Positions 36,668-46,611 are shown, counted from the first letter of the stretch. The stretch is 64,000 nucleotides of DNA from an uncultured Veillonellaceae bacterium (GCA_927353735.1 CAKMIA010000001.1:248001-312000); one strand, 5' to 3'. A program made the numbers and translations. The notes: a model not told the origin generated them from the letters alone.

Positions 36668-39069
36668 CCGATTTCTCCTCTCTTGGAATGCATGCGCCGC
36701 ACGGAATGAACCCCCTTGATCCGGCGCAGCTTCGTCATAACAAATTCCAGCTGCTGCAGATCTTTGATCTGAATTCCCAGATTCATGACCGCCATACCAT
36801 TGGACTGTACCTTGACATTGGCCGCTGCCACAGACAGCTTCATGCCGGCCAGCACCGCCAGAATATCCGCCATAAGCCCGGTCCGGTCATAGCTGACGAC
36901 TTCGATCGTCACAAGGAATACCTCATTGGCATCCTCTTCCCATTCCACATCGACCAGTCTGTCCATGTCATTGAAATTGACGGCATTGGGGCAGTCCGCA
37001 CGGTGCACAGACACACCGCGCCCACGGGTCACATAGCCCACGATGCTGTCACCGGGCACCGGATTGCAGCATTTGGCCAGATGCACCACAAGCCCCGATT
37101 CGCCTTTGACAAGAATACCGCTCTGGGAATGCTTCTTGATGCTGTGCATCTTGAGATTTTCCAGAGCCTTGGCCGTTTTCAGCTGCTCGATCGGTTTCTG
37201 TACATTATTGTCTTTCTTATACAGCTCGATCAGCTTCAGAAGCACCGCCTTCACGCTGACACCGCCGTAGCCTACAGACGCCAGAAGATCATCTGCCGTT
37301 CCTGCATTGAAGGATCGGGCCACCTGATCCAGCCGGCCCTTCCCGATCAGCTCTTTCCAGCTATACCCCTGCCGGGCCGCTTCTGCGGGGAGCTGCTCCT
37401 GAGCACGGGCAATATTTCCCTCCCGGTTTTCCTTTTTGAACCAGTTCCGGATCTTGGCCTTGCTTTCCGTCGCCCCCACCATATTGATCCAGTCATAACT
37501 GGGCTTGCCCGTTTTGGATGTAATGATGGAAACGATATCCCCGTTTTTCAGCTTGGTATCAATGGGAACGATTTTATTATTGACTCTGGCGCCGACACAA
37601 TGATTCCCCACTTCCGTATGGATGCGGTAGGCAAAATCAACAGGAATGGAGCCCTTGGGCAGGTTGATAACGTCGCCCTTCGGAGTAAACACAAATACTT
37701 CATCAGAGAATACATCCAGCTTCAGCGCATTCATAAATTCCTTCGGATTGGATGTATCCTGCCATTCCAGAATACGCCGGAGCCAGCTGATCTTGGCATC
37801 GAAATCCTTGGTATTGGCGTGCTGCCCTTCCTTATAGCGCCAGTGTGCCGCCACGCCGTATTCTGAAATATGATGCATTTCCCAGGTCCGGATCTGGATT
37901 TCCACCGGCTGTCCCTTGGTCCCGATGACCGTCGTATGCAGGGACTGGTACATATTCGGCTTCGGCACGGCAATATAATCCTTGAATCGGTTCGGCAGCG
38001 GCTTCCACAGGGAATGGGCAATCCCCAGTACGGCATAGCACTGCGGAATGGTATCCACAATGACCCGAACGGCATACAGATCGTAAATCTGGGACAGATC
38101 CTTGTTGTCCCGCTTCATTTTTTTATAGATACTATAGAAATGCTTGGGCCGCCCGGTGATAGTCGCCTTGATGCCTGCCTCTTCAATGTGCTCGTGAAGG
38201 ACACGCATGGTATCATTGACGATTTCCTCTCTGGCCTTGCGCTTCTGCTTCATCTGCCGGACGAGATCATAATATTCCTCCGGATACAGATAATGAAAGC
38301 ACAGATCTTCCAGTTCCCATTTGATATTGTAAATACCAAGACGATGGGCCAGCGGTGCATAGATCTCCAGCGTCTCCCGGGCAATGCGCTGCTGCTTTTC
38401 CCTACGGAATACCCCCAGTGTACGCATATTGTGCAGCCGGTCCGCCAGCTTGATGACAACGACGCGGATATCCTTCGCCATAGCGAGGAACATTTTCCGG
38501 AAATTCTCCAGCTGCTGGTCTTCCTTGTCCTTGTAATGGAACTGGGAAAGCTTTGTCACGCCGTCGACCAGAAACGCCACATCATCGCCGAACATCATGC
38601 GGATGTCTTCCAGCGTGTATTCTGTATCTTCCACCACATCATGAAGCAGCGCCGCGATGATCCCCTGCACATCCATTTCCAGCTCTGCCAGAATATAAGC
38701 GACGGACAGCGGATGAATGATATAGGGCTCCCCGGTAGCACGGATCTGCTCGGCATGGGCCTTATGTGCCAGCTCAAAGGCTTCCTGTATCGCATCCAGC
38801 TTATCCTTATCGTGCATATAGCCGCTGACCGTATCGATCAGTTCCTGATAGGCCCGCCGGATCTCCTCCCCATAGTCCTTCTGCTTTTTCTGCGCTTCGA
38901 TATATTCTTCCTGATGCAGCAGAAATTCCGCCAGTGAGGAAGCGGAGGCATCCGTATGGATCGGTTCCTCATTCAGCGTCCTGTCCATCAGCTCCTGACG
39001 CTCTGTTTCCCGCGCCTTTGCAGCTTCCTCAGCCTTCTCTGCCGCAGGAATTGTTCTTTCCTCTTCCAT
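36664..39069 (-). CDS. relA: Bifunctional (p)ppGpp synthetase/hydrolase RelA/SpoT
   Basis: 801-residue Rel enzyme of the stringent response. The HD hydrolase (about 95-250) has [15 protein letters not shown] and [12 protein letters not shown]. The synthetase (about 300-430) has [10 protein letters not shown] and [17 protein letters not shown]. The TGS domain begins [14 protein letters not shown], and a C-terminal ACT domain (about 720-795) is present. Compared with B. subtilis Rel it carries about 65 extra N-terminal residues, charged and Ala/Glu-rich, beginning inside recJ (41-base overlap). The ATG follows GGGAGAAGGGG. Confidence 0.96.
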   Translation of the reverse strand: MEEERTIPAAEKAEEAAKARETERQELMDRTLNEEPIHTDASASSLAEFLLHQEEYIEAQKKQKDYGEEIRRAYQELIDTVSGYMHDKDKLDAIQEAFELAHKAHAEQIRATGEPYIIHPLSVAYILAELEMDVQGIIAALLHDVVEDTEYTLEDIRMMFGDDVAFLVDGVTKLSQFHYKDKEDQQLENFRKMFLAMAKDIRVVVIKLADRLHNMRTLGVFRREKQQRIARETLEIYAPLAHRLGIYNIKWELEDLCFHYLYPEEYYDLVRQMKQKRKAREEIVNDTMRVLHEHIEEAGIKATITGRPKHFYSIYKKMKRDNKDLSQIYDLYAVRVIVDTIPQCYAVLGIAHSLWKPLPNRFKDYIAVPKPNMYQSLHTTVIGTKGQPVEIQIRTWEMHHISEYGVAAHWRYKEGQHANTKDFDAKISWLRRILEWQDTSNPKEFMNALKLDVFSDEVFVFTPKGDVINLPKGSIPVDFAYRIHTEVGNHCVGARVNNKIVPIDTKLKNGDIVSIITSKTGKPSYDWINMVGATESKAKIRNWFKKENREGNIARAQEQLPAEAARQGYSWKELIGKGRLDQVARSFNAGTADDLLASVGYGGVSVKAVLLKLIELYKKDNNVQKPIEQLKTAKALENLKMHSIKKHSQSGILVKGESGLVVHLAKCCNPVPGDSIVGYVTRGRGVSVHRADCPNAVNFNDMDRLVDVEWEEDANEVFLVTIEVVSYDRTGLMADILAVLAGMKLSVAAANVKVQSNGMAVMNLGIQIKDLQQLEFVMTKLRRIKGVHSVRRMHSKRGEIG

Positions 39070-41083
39070 ACAGATCCCCTTCTCCCTTTCTATACCTGCA
39101 AAATGTCGGTGACATCTGTAAATCCATTTTGTCCTTCAGGGCATGATAGATAAAATACTCCTGCCCGTTGCGGCTGTACCGGGACAATATGCCGATCTCC
39201 TCAAAAACGATCAGCCCCGCCTTCAGCTTGACCTCCGGGCAATGCCCCGGATACAGGCTGCAAAGCGTGTGCTGCACCTCTGAAACCGGCCGACTTCCGC
39301 CGGACAGCAGCTCCCGGAGCTTCAGGAAAATTTCCACCAGAAACGGACGATCCAGCAGCAGCTCCTCGCCGGGCTGCAGTTCTCTTATGTCTTTTCCGAT
39401 GAGCTGCACATGCTCGCCATACCATTCATGAATTTCCGGCTCATAAGCAATGGCCACCTCTTCACCGGAGCTGCAGGGATTGTCTTCTCCCGGATTCCAG
39501 AATACCGCCTCCACCGAGGTGTTTCCCTCTGAAAGCAGACACTTGAAATGCCGGTTCTCGGCCCCCATCCTCCGTGTGCTTTCCACAAAAACACCGCGGC
39601 TGGCAAATAAGGGTTTCGGATTTTCACAGCCGCAGGGCTCAAGAAGCGCCAGGGACCGGATAAAATCCAGCGTCACCTCCGAGAGCGGCACCACCTGCTC
39701 AATTTCCAGCTGGGGAATACAGCTTTCCTCTGTCAGCCGTTCCGCCGCATAGGCATTCAGCCGTTTCCTGAAAAGAGGGATTTTATGCTCCTCTATACTG
39801 AAGCCCGCCGCCATGGTATGGCCGCCGAACTGCAAAAGCAGATCACTGTGCGCTTTCAGTGCCTCATATATATTGAAACCGGGAATGCTCCGGCAGGACC
39901 CTTTTCCGATGCCGTCCCGAATGGTAATGACCAGGGTCGGCCGGTGAAACTGCTCAAGGACCCGGGAAGCCACGATGCCGATGACCCCGGGATGCCAGTC
40001 TTTTCCGTCAATGACCAGCGCCATGGACTGCTGGCCCTCCAGTTCCTCCAGCCTCTGAAGTGCTTCCTGATAGATGGCCCGCTCAATGGTCTGCCGCTCC
40101 ACATTGATGGCACAAAGCTCTTCTGCCATCGTCTTTGCCTCTTCCGCAGAGTCCGTGATCATGAGAGCCACCCCTTTGCGGGCGTGGGCAATCCGGCCGG
40201 AGGCATTGAGCCGTGGGGCCAGTCCGAAGGAAATCTGATCTGCACTGACCTCTCTGTATTCTCTGTCTTCCGAGAGGATTCCCGATGCCACCAGCAGGGC
40301 CTTCAGCCCGGCCACCTTTGTATGCCTGAAACGGGACAGCCCTGTTTTCACAAGGATCCGGTTCTCTCCCGTCAGCGGAACCATATCTGCAATGGTTCCC
40401 ACCGCTGCCAGCTCCACATCCTCTGTGTAGTCTGCCTGCCGCATCTGTTTCCACAGCGCCCGGCAAAGGGTGTAAGCCACACCACAGCCGGCGAGTTCCT
40501 TGTAGGGATATCCACAGTCCGCCTGATGCGGATTGATCACAGCGACAGCCCGGGAAGGAAGCGTTTCCGGCGGTACGTGATGATCCGTCACAATGAAATC
40601 CATCCGGTCAGCCCATGTATCAATCAGATCCGCCGAACTGATGCCGCAGTCTACGGTAATCAGCAGCTGATAGCCTTCTCCGCAGAGCTTTTCCACCGCC
40701 CCTGCATTCAGACCATATCCTTCGCCTTCCCGGCCGGGAATATAAAATCCGATATCTGCCCCAAGGCGGTGAAAAAAACGGTACAGAATGGATGTGGCGG
40801 TGATGCCGTCCACATCATAATCTCCGTAAATCACAATTTTTTCATTCTGTTCCAGTGCACGCTGAATGCGCTGCACTGCTTCCGGCATTCCCTTTATCAG
40901 AAAAGGATCGGCCAGATCTGCCATGGTATCCTTCAGAAAATGACGAAGTGCCTCTTCTGTACAGATCCCGCGGCGCTGCAGAATCCGTGCCGTTCCTTCC
41001 GGGATCTTCCATGTTTTAAAAAACGGGAGTACCCCGTTCTCCTGTTCCTTTGCCCTGAAAATCCATTTATATTTTTCTTTCAT
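39029..41083 (-). CDS. recJ: Single-stranded-DNA exonuclease RecJ
   Basis: 684-residue 5'-3' exonuclease. DHH motifs are visible: IYGDYDVDGITATS (motif I), TVDCGISS, VTDHHVPPE (the DHH itself), then GCGVAYTLCRAL and AAVGTIADMVPL. The DHHA1 part has ASGRIAHARKG and HPGVIGIVASRV, plus FGGHTMAAGFSIEE. An OB-fold and C-terminal domain (about 450-684) follow, longer than in E. coli RecJ, as in other Firmicutes. It is the first gene of the operon to aspS, transcribed from an extended -10 with Fur-like sites upstream. Confidence 0.95.
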   Translation of the reverse strand: MKEKYKWIFRAKEQENGVLPFFKTWKIPEGTARILQRRGICTEEALRHFLKDTMADLADPFLIKGMPEAVQRIQRALEQNEKIVIYGDYDVDGITATSILYRFFHRLGADIGFYIPGREGEGYGLNAGAVEKLCGEGYQLLITVDCGISSADLIDTWADRMDFIVTDHHVPPETLPSRAVAVINPHQADCGYPYKELAGCGVAYTLCRALWKQMRQADYTEDVELAAVGTIADMVPLTGENRILVKTGLSRFRHTKVAGLKALLVASGILSEDREYREVSADQISFGLAPRLNASGRIAHARKGVALMITDSAEEAKTMAEELCAINVERQTIERAIYQEALQRLEELEGQQSMALVIDGKDWHPGVIGIVASRVLEQFHRPTLVITIRDGIGKGSCRSIPGFNIYEALKAHSDLLLQFGGHTMAAGFSIEEHKIPLFRKRLNAYAAERLTEESCIPQLEIEQVVPLSEVTLDFIRSLALLEPCGCENPKPLFASRGVFVESTRRMGAENRHFKCLLSEGNTSVEAVFWNPGEDNPCSSGEEVAIAYEPEIHEWYGEHVQLIGKDIRELQPGEELLLDRPFLVEIFLKLRELLSGGSRPVSEVQHTLCSLYPGHCPEVKLKAGLIVFEEIGILSRYSRNGQEYFIYHALKDKMDLQMSPTFCRYRKGEGDLYGRGKNNSCGREG

Positions 41084-41109
41084 GATGACACCTTTATTTC
41101 TCTGTTTTC

Positions 41110-41166
41110 ATTTTGTATTGTATCATGCACGATTCTCAATGGCTACAATTTATTATCATTCTCAAT
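41110..41166 (-). promoter_or_regulatory. recJ operon promoter with Fur-like box
   Basis: Minus-strand TGATACAAT (TACAAT about 41115-41122) is an extended -10. Upstream, the sequence at 41145-41163 read on the minus strand matches the 19-bp Fur consensus at 13 of 19 positions (core GAGAATGATAAT). A second ATTGAGAAT repeat lies 26 bp closer to the -10. Fur itself is encoded six genes downstream. Confidence 0.55.
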
Positions 41167-41199
41167 TCTGCTTCCCGCCAAAACAGATTCAAGCACCTT

Positions 41200-41223
41200 T
41201 GTGAATAACAGGACTGTGAATAA
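41200..41223 (-). promoter_or_regulatory. Two direct DnaA boxes
   Basis: TTATTCACA occurs twice on the minus strand (41200-41208 and 41215-41223), both perfect matches to TTATNCACA, 15 bp apart. They lie between the rny terminator and the Fur-like box. A DnaA-binding role is inferred from the motif only. Confidence 0.5.
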
Positions 41224-41230
41224 CTCATAT

Positions 41231-41263
41231 AAAAAATCCCTGCCGTAGTCTGACAGGGATTTC
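41231..41263 (-). terminator. Terminator after rny
   Basis: Minus-strand AAATCCCTG/CAGGGATTT stem, loop of about 11 bases, and a T run. Confidence 0.88.
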
Positions 41264-41272
41264 CTATATGAA

Positions 41273-42847
41273 TTATTTTGCGTATTCGATAGCTCTGGTT
41301 TCTCTGATAACAACCACTTTGACCTGTCCCGGATACTGCAGTTCCTTTTCCACACGCTCTGCAATATCGTGAGACAAAATCACAGCCTGATCTTCATTGA
41401 CCTTTTCCGGTTTGACAATGACGCGGAGTTCACGGCCTGCCTGAATGGCAAAGCAGCTTGCCACGCCCGGGAAGGACTTGGCAATATCCTCCAGCTTGGT
41501 GAGGCGCTTGATATAATTTTCAAGCGTTTCTCTCCGTGCGCCCGGCCGCGCTGCGGAAATGGCATCTGCAGCGGCAACCAGCACAGCCTCCACACAGATC
41601 GGATCGGTATCTCCATGATGCGAAGCGATGGTATTGATCACTTCCGGCGCTTCATGATACTTCGTCGCCAGTTCCACACCAAGCTCCACATGGGTGCCTT
41701 CCTGTTCACGGTCTACGGCCTTGCCGATATCATGCAGCAGGCCGGCCCGTTTGGCCAGTTCCACATTGGCCCCGATTTCATTGGCCAGCACGCCGGCAAA
41801 GTACGATACATCAATGGAATGCTGCAGTACATTCTGCCCATAGCTGGTGCGGTACTTCAGGCGGCCGAGGATCTTGACCAGTTCCGGATGAATGCTGCGG
41901 ACGCCGCAGGTAAATACGGCCTGCTCGCCGGCTTCCCGGATCGCCTTTTCCACGTCCTTTTTCGTCTTGGCGACGACCTCTTCAATTCTTGCCGGGTGGA
42001 TCCGGCCGTCCTTCACGAGGCTTTCCAGTGCCAGACGGGCAATTTCCCGGCGAACCGGATTAAAGCTCGAAAGAATGACCGCTTCCGGCGTATCATCGAT
42101 GATCAGATCAACGCCGGTCAGCGTTTCGATCGCCCGTATGTTGCGGCCTTCCCGGCCGATAATACGGCCCTTCATCTCCTCATTGGGCAGAGAGACCACA
42201 GAAACCGTCGTCTCCGAAACCGTATCCGCCGCGTTGCGCTGAATGGCCGAAGACAGGATCTCCCGTGCGGTCTGATCCGCATGTTCCCGGATTTCGGACT
42301 CCACCTCCCGGATACGGACAGCCTTTTCATGCTGCAGTCCGTCTTCCACTTTGTCCAGGATCATCTTCCGGGCCTCTTCCTGGGACAGAGACGAGATTTC
42401 TTCCAGTTTCTGCGTCTGTTCCTCGCAGAGGCTGTCCAGCTTTTCCTGCTGTGCCTTCATCCGGGTCTCCCGGCGGGTCAGCTCTGTTTCCCGCTGCTCC
42501 ACCGCATCACTGCGGCGTTCCAGATGTTCTTCCTTCTGCACGAGGCGCTGTTCATATTTCTGCAGCTCATCCCGTCTTTCCCGGTTCTGCTGCTCTACGT
42601 CCTCCCTCAGCTGATGGATTTCCTCACGTGTCTGAACCATCGCTTCTTTTTTCAGATTTTCCGCTTCCCGCATGGCATTTTCGATGGCCTTTTTGGCATC
42701 ATCAAGAATGCGGTTTGCTTTTTCCTCCGCGGAACCGATCCGCGCTTCAGCGATGTGTTTGCGCAGCACATACCCGATGCCGCAGCCGATAACCGCTGCA
42801 GCAATGGCACTCAGACACATAAAAAGAATTGCTTCATCTATAGCCAA
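41273..42847 (-). CDS. rny: Ribonuclease Y
   Basis: 524-residue membrane-anchored endoribonuclease that starts mRNA decay. One N-terminal membrane segment (about 5-25) is followed by a long coiled coil rich in Glu/Arg/Gln (about 35-190). A KH domain follows with [23 protein letters not shown] (read in two parts), then an HD domain with [13 protein letters not shown] and NTIASHHGD. The start is TTG (42845-42847) eight bases after GGGAGGTG. Its own strong promoter and terminator make it a single-gene unit. Confidence 0.96.
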   Translation of the reverse strand: MAIDEAILFMCLSAIAAAVIGCGIGYVLRKHIAEARIGSAEEKANRILDDAKKAIENAMREAENLKKEAMVQTREEIHQLREDVEQQNRERRDELQKYEQRLVQKEEHLERRSDAVEQRETELTRRETRMKAQQEKLDSLCEEQTQKLEEISSLSQEEARKMILDKVEDGLQHEKAVRIREVESEIREHADQTAREILSSAIQRNAADTVSETTVSVVSLPNEEMKGRIIGREGRNIRAIETLTGVDLIIDDTPEAVILSSFNPVRREIARLALESLVKDGRIHPARIEEVVAKTKKDVEKAIREAGEQAVFTCGVRSIHPELVKILGRLKYRTSYGQNVLQHSIDVSYFAGVLANEIGANVELAKRAGLLHDIGKAVDREQEGTHVELGVELATKYHEAPEVINTIASHHGDTDPICVEAVLVAAADAISAARPGARRETLENYIKRLTKLEDIAKSFPGVASCFAIQAGRELRVIVKPEKVNEDQAVILSHDIAERVEKELQYPGQVKVVVIRETRAIEYAK

Positions 42848-42905
42848 TGAGTTTCACCTCCCTTTTTCTGAATTTCTTCTTTAATACGCACATTGTAATT
42901 CACAG

Positions 42906-42921
42906 GCAATCTTCCGATTGC
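42906..42921 (-). other. Short hairpin in the rny leader
   Basis: GCAATC/GATTGC stem with a GGAA tetraloop in the 5' untranslated region, a few bases after the transcription start. It may stabilise the mRNA or be a target for RNase Y itself; no function is shown. Confidence 0.45.
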
Positions 42922-42928
42922 TGTATTA

Positions 42929-42957
42929 ATATTAGATTCTTTATAATTTATTGTCAA
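42929..42957 (-). promoter_or_regulatory. Strong promoter of rny
   Basis: Minus-strand TTGACA (42952-42957), 17 bp, TAATAT (42929-42934), near consensus. Confidence 0.87.
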
Positions 42958-43016
42958 GAAAATACCCACTGTTAATAATTCGATGTCATGACTCCATAAG
43001 AAATTGTTCTGCCTGC

Positions 43017-44270
43017 TCAGGAAAACATCAGCGCAAACAGCCCGAACAGACATCCCCCTGCCGCCGCAGCAAACAGGGCGCCGTTGATGCGGACCCATCC
43101 CAGTTCATCTCTTGTTTTTTCGTAAATGAACGCGTTCATTTTTTCTCTGCTGTACGCATGGAGCACGGACTCCACGGTATCCCCGAGAAACGCATGCTCA
43201 TACAGCGCCGCATTGAAGAACATCTGCCGGAAAATCCGGTCCATCTCATTGCAGGCTTCCGGATCATTCAGCCACCGTTCCAACGCCTCATGCAGCAGGG
43301 TGTGCAGCAGCTGCTGCATGGATTCCGTTTCCCTCCCCGGCTTTTTCCATTCCTTTACGATTTTTCCGAAGATCTGCTCTGCAATCACACTGGCCGGCAA
43401 TGCCTCCATAACAGCCTGCCGGGCCACGGCATTGGCCGCTCCCGATGCCTCCGGCGTCGCCATAAAAGACCGGATGGTTTCAGCCAGTTTGTCACGGAGC
43501 ACCGCATGATACAGATGTTCCGGCCGGCTCCATTCCTGCAGCTTCTCCCCGGCTGCCCGGCAGATAGAGGCTGCCATATCCCTGTAATCGATGACGCCCA
43601 TCGTCTCGGCCGTGGAAATCGCCATGGCGATCAGCAGATTGGATTTCTGCGAATCGGTAAATTCCCGAAGCCCCTGACATACCGCATTCTGTACTTCTTC
43701 CTGCTTCAGGAGCATCTGCCCGCCGGAAAGCAGTTTCTGCAGGACCTTTTCCGTCTGTTCCGATTCTGTCATCACCGTTCTGACACGTTCCGCAGCCAGC
43801 GAAGGGAGAGAATCCATTTGCTCCCGTATCCGGATGCTCCAGATCTGCCGGTGGAAATAAATCTGCCGGCGGACCTCCCTTTCCGCCAGAACGACCAGCC
43901 GCATTTCCAGCCGTTTTCCCTGTTCCGTCTGCCGCTTTTCCCGCAGCCAGCTGCTCAGGGAAAACCGGCCGGCCAGCCCCTGCCACAGTTCCGGCTTCAC
44001 CAGATATTCTTCCGCTGTCCGCCGGATGCCCCGGATAATTCGCTCCCGGTTTCTCGGAATCAGCGCGGTGTGAAAGGGAATGCCCAGCGGTTTCCGAAAC
44101 AGCGCCGTGACGGCAAACCAGTCTGCCGCGCTTCCGATGAAGGCAGACTGCGTCAAAAAATATAGCACATTGGAGGCCAGACTGTCATTGTGCAGCCGCC
44201 AGGCGAACGCCGCTGCAAATGCCAGGGCAGAAACGGCAAAGATCCAGTTTGCCTTTGTATCATTTCTCAC
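43017..44270 (-). CDS. DUF445 membrane protein, copy A
   Basis: 417 residues from a GTG that overlaps the upstream stop (GTGA). N- and C-terminal membrane segments (about 8-28 and 395-415) flank a long helical soluble region. Family markers are SAADWFAVTALFRKPLGIPFHT and IPRNRERIIRGI, and near the end GWVRINGALFAAAAGG (read in short blocks). DUF445/YheB-type proteins are membrane proteins of unknown function, some linked to spore or envelope stability. It is a clear paralogue of the gene at 44267-45520, with the same length. No ATG start is available without running deep into the neighbour. Confidence 0.88.
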   Translation of the reverse strand: MRNDTKANWIFAVSALAFAAAFAWRLHNDSLASNVLYFLTQSAFIGSAADWFAVTALFRKPLGIPFHTALIPRNRERIIRGIRRTAEEYLVKPELWQGLAGRFSLSSWLREKRQTEQGKRLEMRLVVLAEREVRRQIYFHRQIWSIRIREQMDSLPSLAAERVRTVMTESEQTEKVLQKLLSGGQMLLKQEEVQNAVCQGLREFTDSQKSNLLIAMAISTAETMGVIDYRDMAASICRAAGEKLQEWSRPEHLYHAVLRDKLAETIRSFMATPEASGAANAVARQAVMEALPASVIAEQIFGKIVKEWKKPGRETESMQQLLHTLLHEALERWLNDPEACNEMDRIFRQMFFNAALYEHAFLGDTVESVLHAYSREKMNAFIYEKTRDELGWVRINGALFAAAAGGCLFGLFALMFS

Positions 44271-45520
44271 AGCAGTGCGCCCCCTGACAATCCATAAAAT
44301 CCAATATATGACAGCGCCCCCAGCACAGCCCCGATCAGGGAACCGTTGATGCGGATCATCTGCAGATCCTGCCACACATGGCTCTCAATCAGATCCGCCA
44401 TGGCTCTGCCGGAATAGCCGGACAGCGCCTTTTCCACCGATTCTCCGATCATCCGCTGTATCCGCGGCAGATAACAGACAATCTGGTAGAGGACCCAGCG
44501 GTCCATTCTGTGACGAAGTTCTTCGTTCTCCAGCCGTGCTTCCAGCAGACGCAGTCCCTGCTCCGCTATGGTATCCGCCGCTGATTCACCATAGTCCTCC
44601 AGCCTCGACATGGCCCATTCCATAGCCCGCGTGTGTGCCAGCGGAATGAGAAGCCGTTTCACCAGCGCATTGATTTTTTCCTGATAGGCGGGATCATTGC
44701 CCAATCGTTCCAAAAAACGATGACCGGCCTCCACGATCATCTGTCCGGCCCAGCTCTCCGGATTTACCACAGATTCTGCCCATTCCATCAGCTTTTTCCG
44801 AATGAGGCCGGCTGTTTTTTCATCATTCAGCCCCAGCTGACTCTGCAGCAGGCCCCGGAGCATATTCCGGCCCATTCCGTTTTTTTCATAGGAATTCCAG
44901 GCCCGATGATACATATCCAGAATTTCCGCATCCGTAAATCCATCCTGCAAAAACGTCCGCACTGCATTTCTGAGTCCCCGGAAAATGCGGTCCCGGTGCT
45001 CGGAACGTTCCAGTGCTGACAGGGCCTGATACAGCAGCTCTGCCCAGTTGATCCGATCCACTGCTTCGGCTGCGGCATCAGCCGCTTTCTGTCCCAGCCG
45101 TTGTTTATCAGCCGCTCCTGCCGCTGTCCGGACGGCGCTGCCGAGCAGTGCCCGGACCTCTGTCCTGTTCTCTTTCAGCCACGGCAAAACAGCGGCTGAA
45201 AGAGAATGGGATTTCAGCACGCTGTAAATACGGGGCACGGTCAGAATTTCCTCAGTCATCATAGTCCGTGCCATATGAATGATTTTATCCCGGCTCCGGG
45301 GCACCAGCTCCGTACGGAAAGGAATTCCCAGCGGCTTCCGGAACAGAGAATTGACCGCGAACCAGTCTGCCGCCCCGCCCACGGCTGCAGCCATGGCGGT
45401 ATGAAACAGCAGACCGCTGATAAAGGAAGCCGGAAGACAGGCCGCCCCGGCCGCCGCCACCGCCGAAGCGATTAAAATGCCGTCGGCTGTACGCTGTCCT
45501 GTATTTTTTCCACCGATCAA
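44267..45520 (-). CDS. DUF445 membrane protein, copy B
   Basis: 417 residues from a TTG at 45518-45520 that overlaps the preceding stop (TTGA) and lies behind GGAGGAGG. The markers match copy A: GAADWFAVNSLFRKPLGIPF, LVPRSRDKII and, near the end, MIRINGSLIGAVLGAL. Membrane segments are at about 14-45 and 395-415. Longer in-frame starts would overlap the small membrane protein and are rejected. The equal length of both copies supports both non-ATG starts. Function unknown. Confidence 0.87.
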   Translation of the reverse strand: MIGGKNTGQRTADGILIASAVAAAGAACLPASFISGLLFHTAMAAAVGGAADWFAVNSLFRKPLGIPFRTELVPRSRDKIIHMARTMMTEEILTVPRIYSVLKSHSLSAAVLPWLKENRTEVRALLGSAVRTAAGAADKQRLGQKAADAAAEAVDRINWAELLYQALSALERSEHRDRIFRGLRNAVRTFLQDGFTDAEILDMYHRAWNSYEKNGMGRNMLRGLLQSQLGLNDEKTAGLIRKKLMEWAESVVNPESWAGQMIVEAGHRFLERLGNDPAYQEKINALVKRLLIPLAHTRAMEWAMSRLEDYGESAADTIAEQGLRLLEARLENEELRHRMDRWVLYQIVCYLPRIQRMIGESVEKALSGYSGRAMADLIESHVWQDLQMIRINGSLIGAVLGALSYIGFYGLSGGALL

Positions 45521-45819
45521 CGGCTTCGGCCTCCTCCCGCCATAGACCAGACAAAAAGAGCCCCAAAGGCGATCCACGACATGATGTAGGACATGATCCC
45601 CAGATCCGTCAGAATGTTAATGGCGGTCAGGCCTGTCATAAACAGCATATTGGCCCGGAGATCCGAAAAATAATCTCTCCGGAACACAAAATAGGATGCG
45701 GCAAGCACCGCCAGATTAATGACGATCACCGCTTCCACATACAGGAAAAACGGCACAAACTGCAGGGCAATATTGCCTGCCATCAGAAGCAGAAAAATAT
45801 AAAGCCAGGTGTAGTTCAT
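45517..45819 (-). CDS. Small multi-pass membrane protein, unknown function
   Basis: 100 residues with three to four hydrophobic segments (about 5-25, 27-45, 55-75, 78-95) joined by short loops, including a basic RRDYFSD turn. The ATG forms an ATGA overlap with the upstream hydrolase gene, and the end overlaps the DUF445 copy B start. I do not recognise the family. The tight packing suggests it works with the DUF445 proteins at the membrane, which is inference. Confidence 0.8.
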   Translation of the reverse strand: MNYTWLYIFLLLMAGNIALQFVPFFLYVEAVIVINLAVLAASYFVFRRDYFSDLRANMLFMTGLTAINILTDLGIMSYIMSWIAFGALFVWSMAGGGRSR

Positions 45820-46508
45820 TTCACCAGATCGTCTCCTTCCTTTTCCGGAATCCACAGCGGCACACTGCCCCACCGCCAGCGAAAGGCGTACGAAGGACAC
45901 CAGCGGCTTCCAAATGCATGCATGGCTACCAGCAGTTCCTTTACGGGCACTTGTGCCAGAAATTCTCTGACGCCCCATTCCCGGGCGACCTCCTGCCGGG
46001 CATCGACAGGGAAAAATGCCACGTCTGCGGACAGTCCCCGCATTCGTTCCAGTTCCTGAAAATACATGGCTCTGGCGTCCTCGTTTTCCTCATCATTTTC
46101 TCCGGCCCAGTGCCACCAGTTGAGGTCGCCTGCATGAAAAATAGTCCGGTCTCCGTGGCGAAGGAAAAAGGAGCCGCCCGCATCCGTGGAACCGTACATA
46201 TGGACGGAAAATTTTTCCGTGCTGCATTCGTCTCCCGGCTCCATGAGGTGGACCTGCGGCAGCGCCTGATGCGGCGCGCAGTCTCGGTGTACAAAATACC
46301 CCGCCACCTGATCAACCCACCGGTAAATCTTCGGATTGAAGTGATCTCCGTGCTCATGACTTACAAACACATAGACCGGCTTTTCGCCATTCAGAAATTT
46401 TTCCGTCACATGAGCCGGATCTTTATACGCATCAAAAATCAGAACACAGTCTGACAGCTCCATCAGAAAGCCGCTGTGCCCCAGAAAAAAAATACGGAAT
46501 GAATCCAT
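45816..46508 (-). CDS. Metallo-beta-lactamase fold protein (UlaG-like)
   Basis: 230 residues. The motif FVSHEHGDHFNP (about 50-61) supplies HxHxDH, and FHAGDLNWWHWAG and FFPVDAR follow as in the UlaG/RNase Z-like hydrolases. The stretch LGHSGFLMELSD near the N-terminus is typical. The substrate is unknown. It is first in a four-gene overlapping set with the small membrane protein and two DUF445 proteins. GGAGGAACC precedes the ATG. Confidence 0.87.
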   Translation of the reverse strand: MDSFRIFFLGHSGFLMELSDCVLIFDAYKDPAHVTEKFLNGEKPVYVFVSHEHGDHFNPKIYRWVDQVAGYFVHRDCAPHQALPQVHLMEPGDECSTEKFSVHMYGSTDAGGSFFLRHGDRTIFHAGDLNWWHWAGENDEENEDARAMYFQELERMRGLSADVAFFPVDARQEVAREWGVREFLAQVPVKELLVAMHAFGSRWCPSYAFRWRWGSVPLWIPEKEGDDLVK

Positions 46509-46556
46509 GGTTCCTCCATTTGATATTCATGAAAAATACAGATTTTCTGCGTTTGT

Positions 46557-46565
46557 ATTATATCA
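46557..46565 (-). promoter_or_regulatory. Extended -10 promoter of the MBL-DUF445 operon
   Basis: Minus-strand TGATATAAT with TATAAT at 46557-46562. No good -35. It lies 20 bp after the yhaN terminator. Confidence 0.6.
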
Positions 46566-46582
46566 TACCCCGCTGCCGCAGC

Positions 46583-46610
46583 AGAAAAGCGGGCCTTTCA
46601 GCCCGCTTCT
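46583..46610 (-). terminator. Terminator after yhaN-like gene
   Basis: Minus-strand AAGCGGGC/GCCCGCTT stem with a six-base loop, followed by T-rich sequence, adjoining the stop codon at 46612. Confidence 0.85.
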
Positions 46611-46611
46611 T

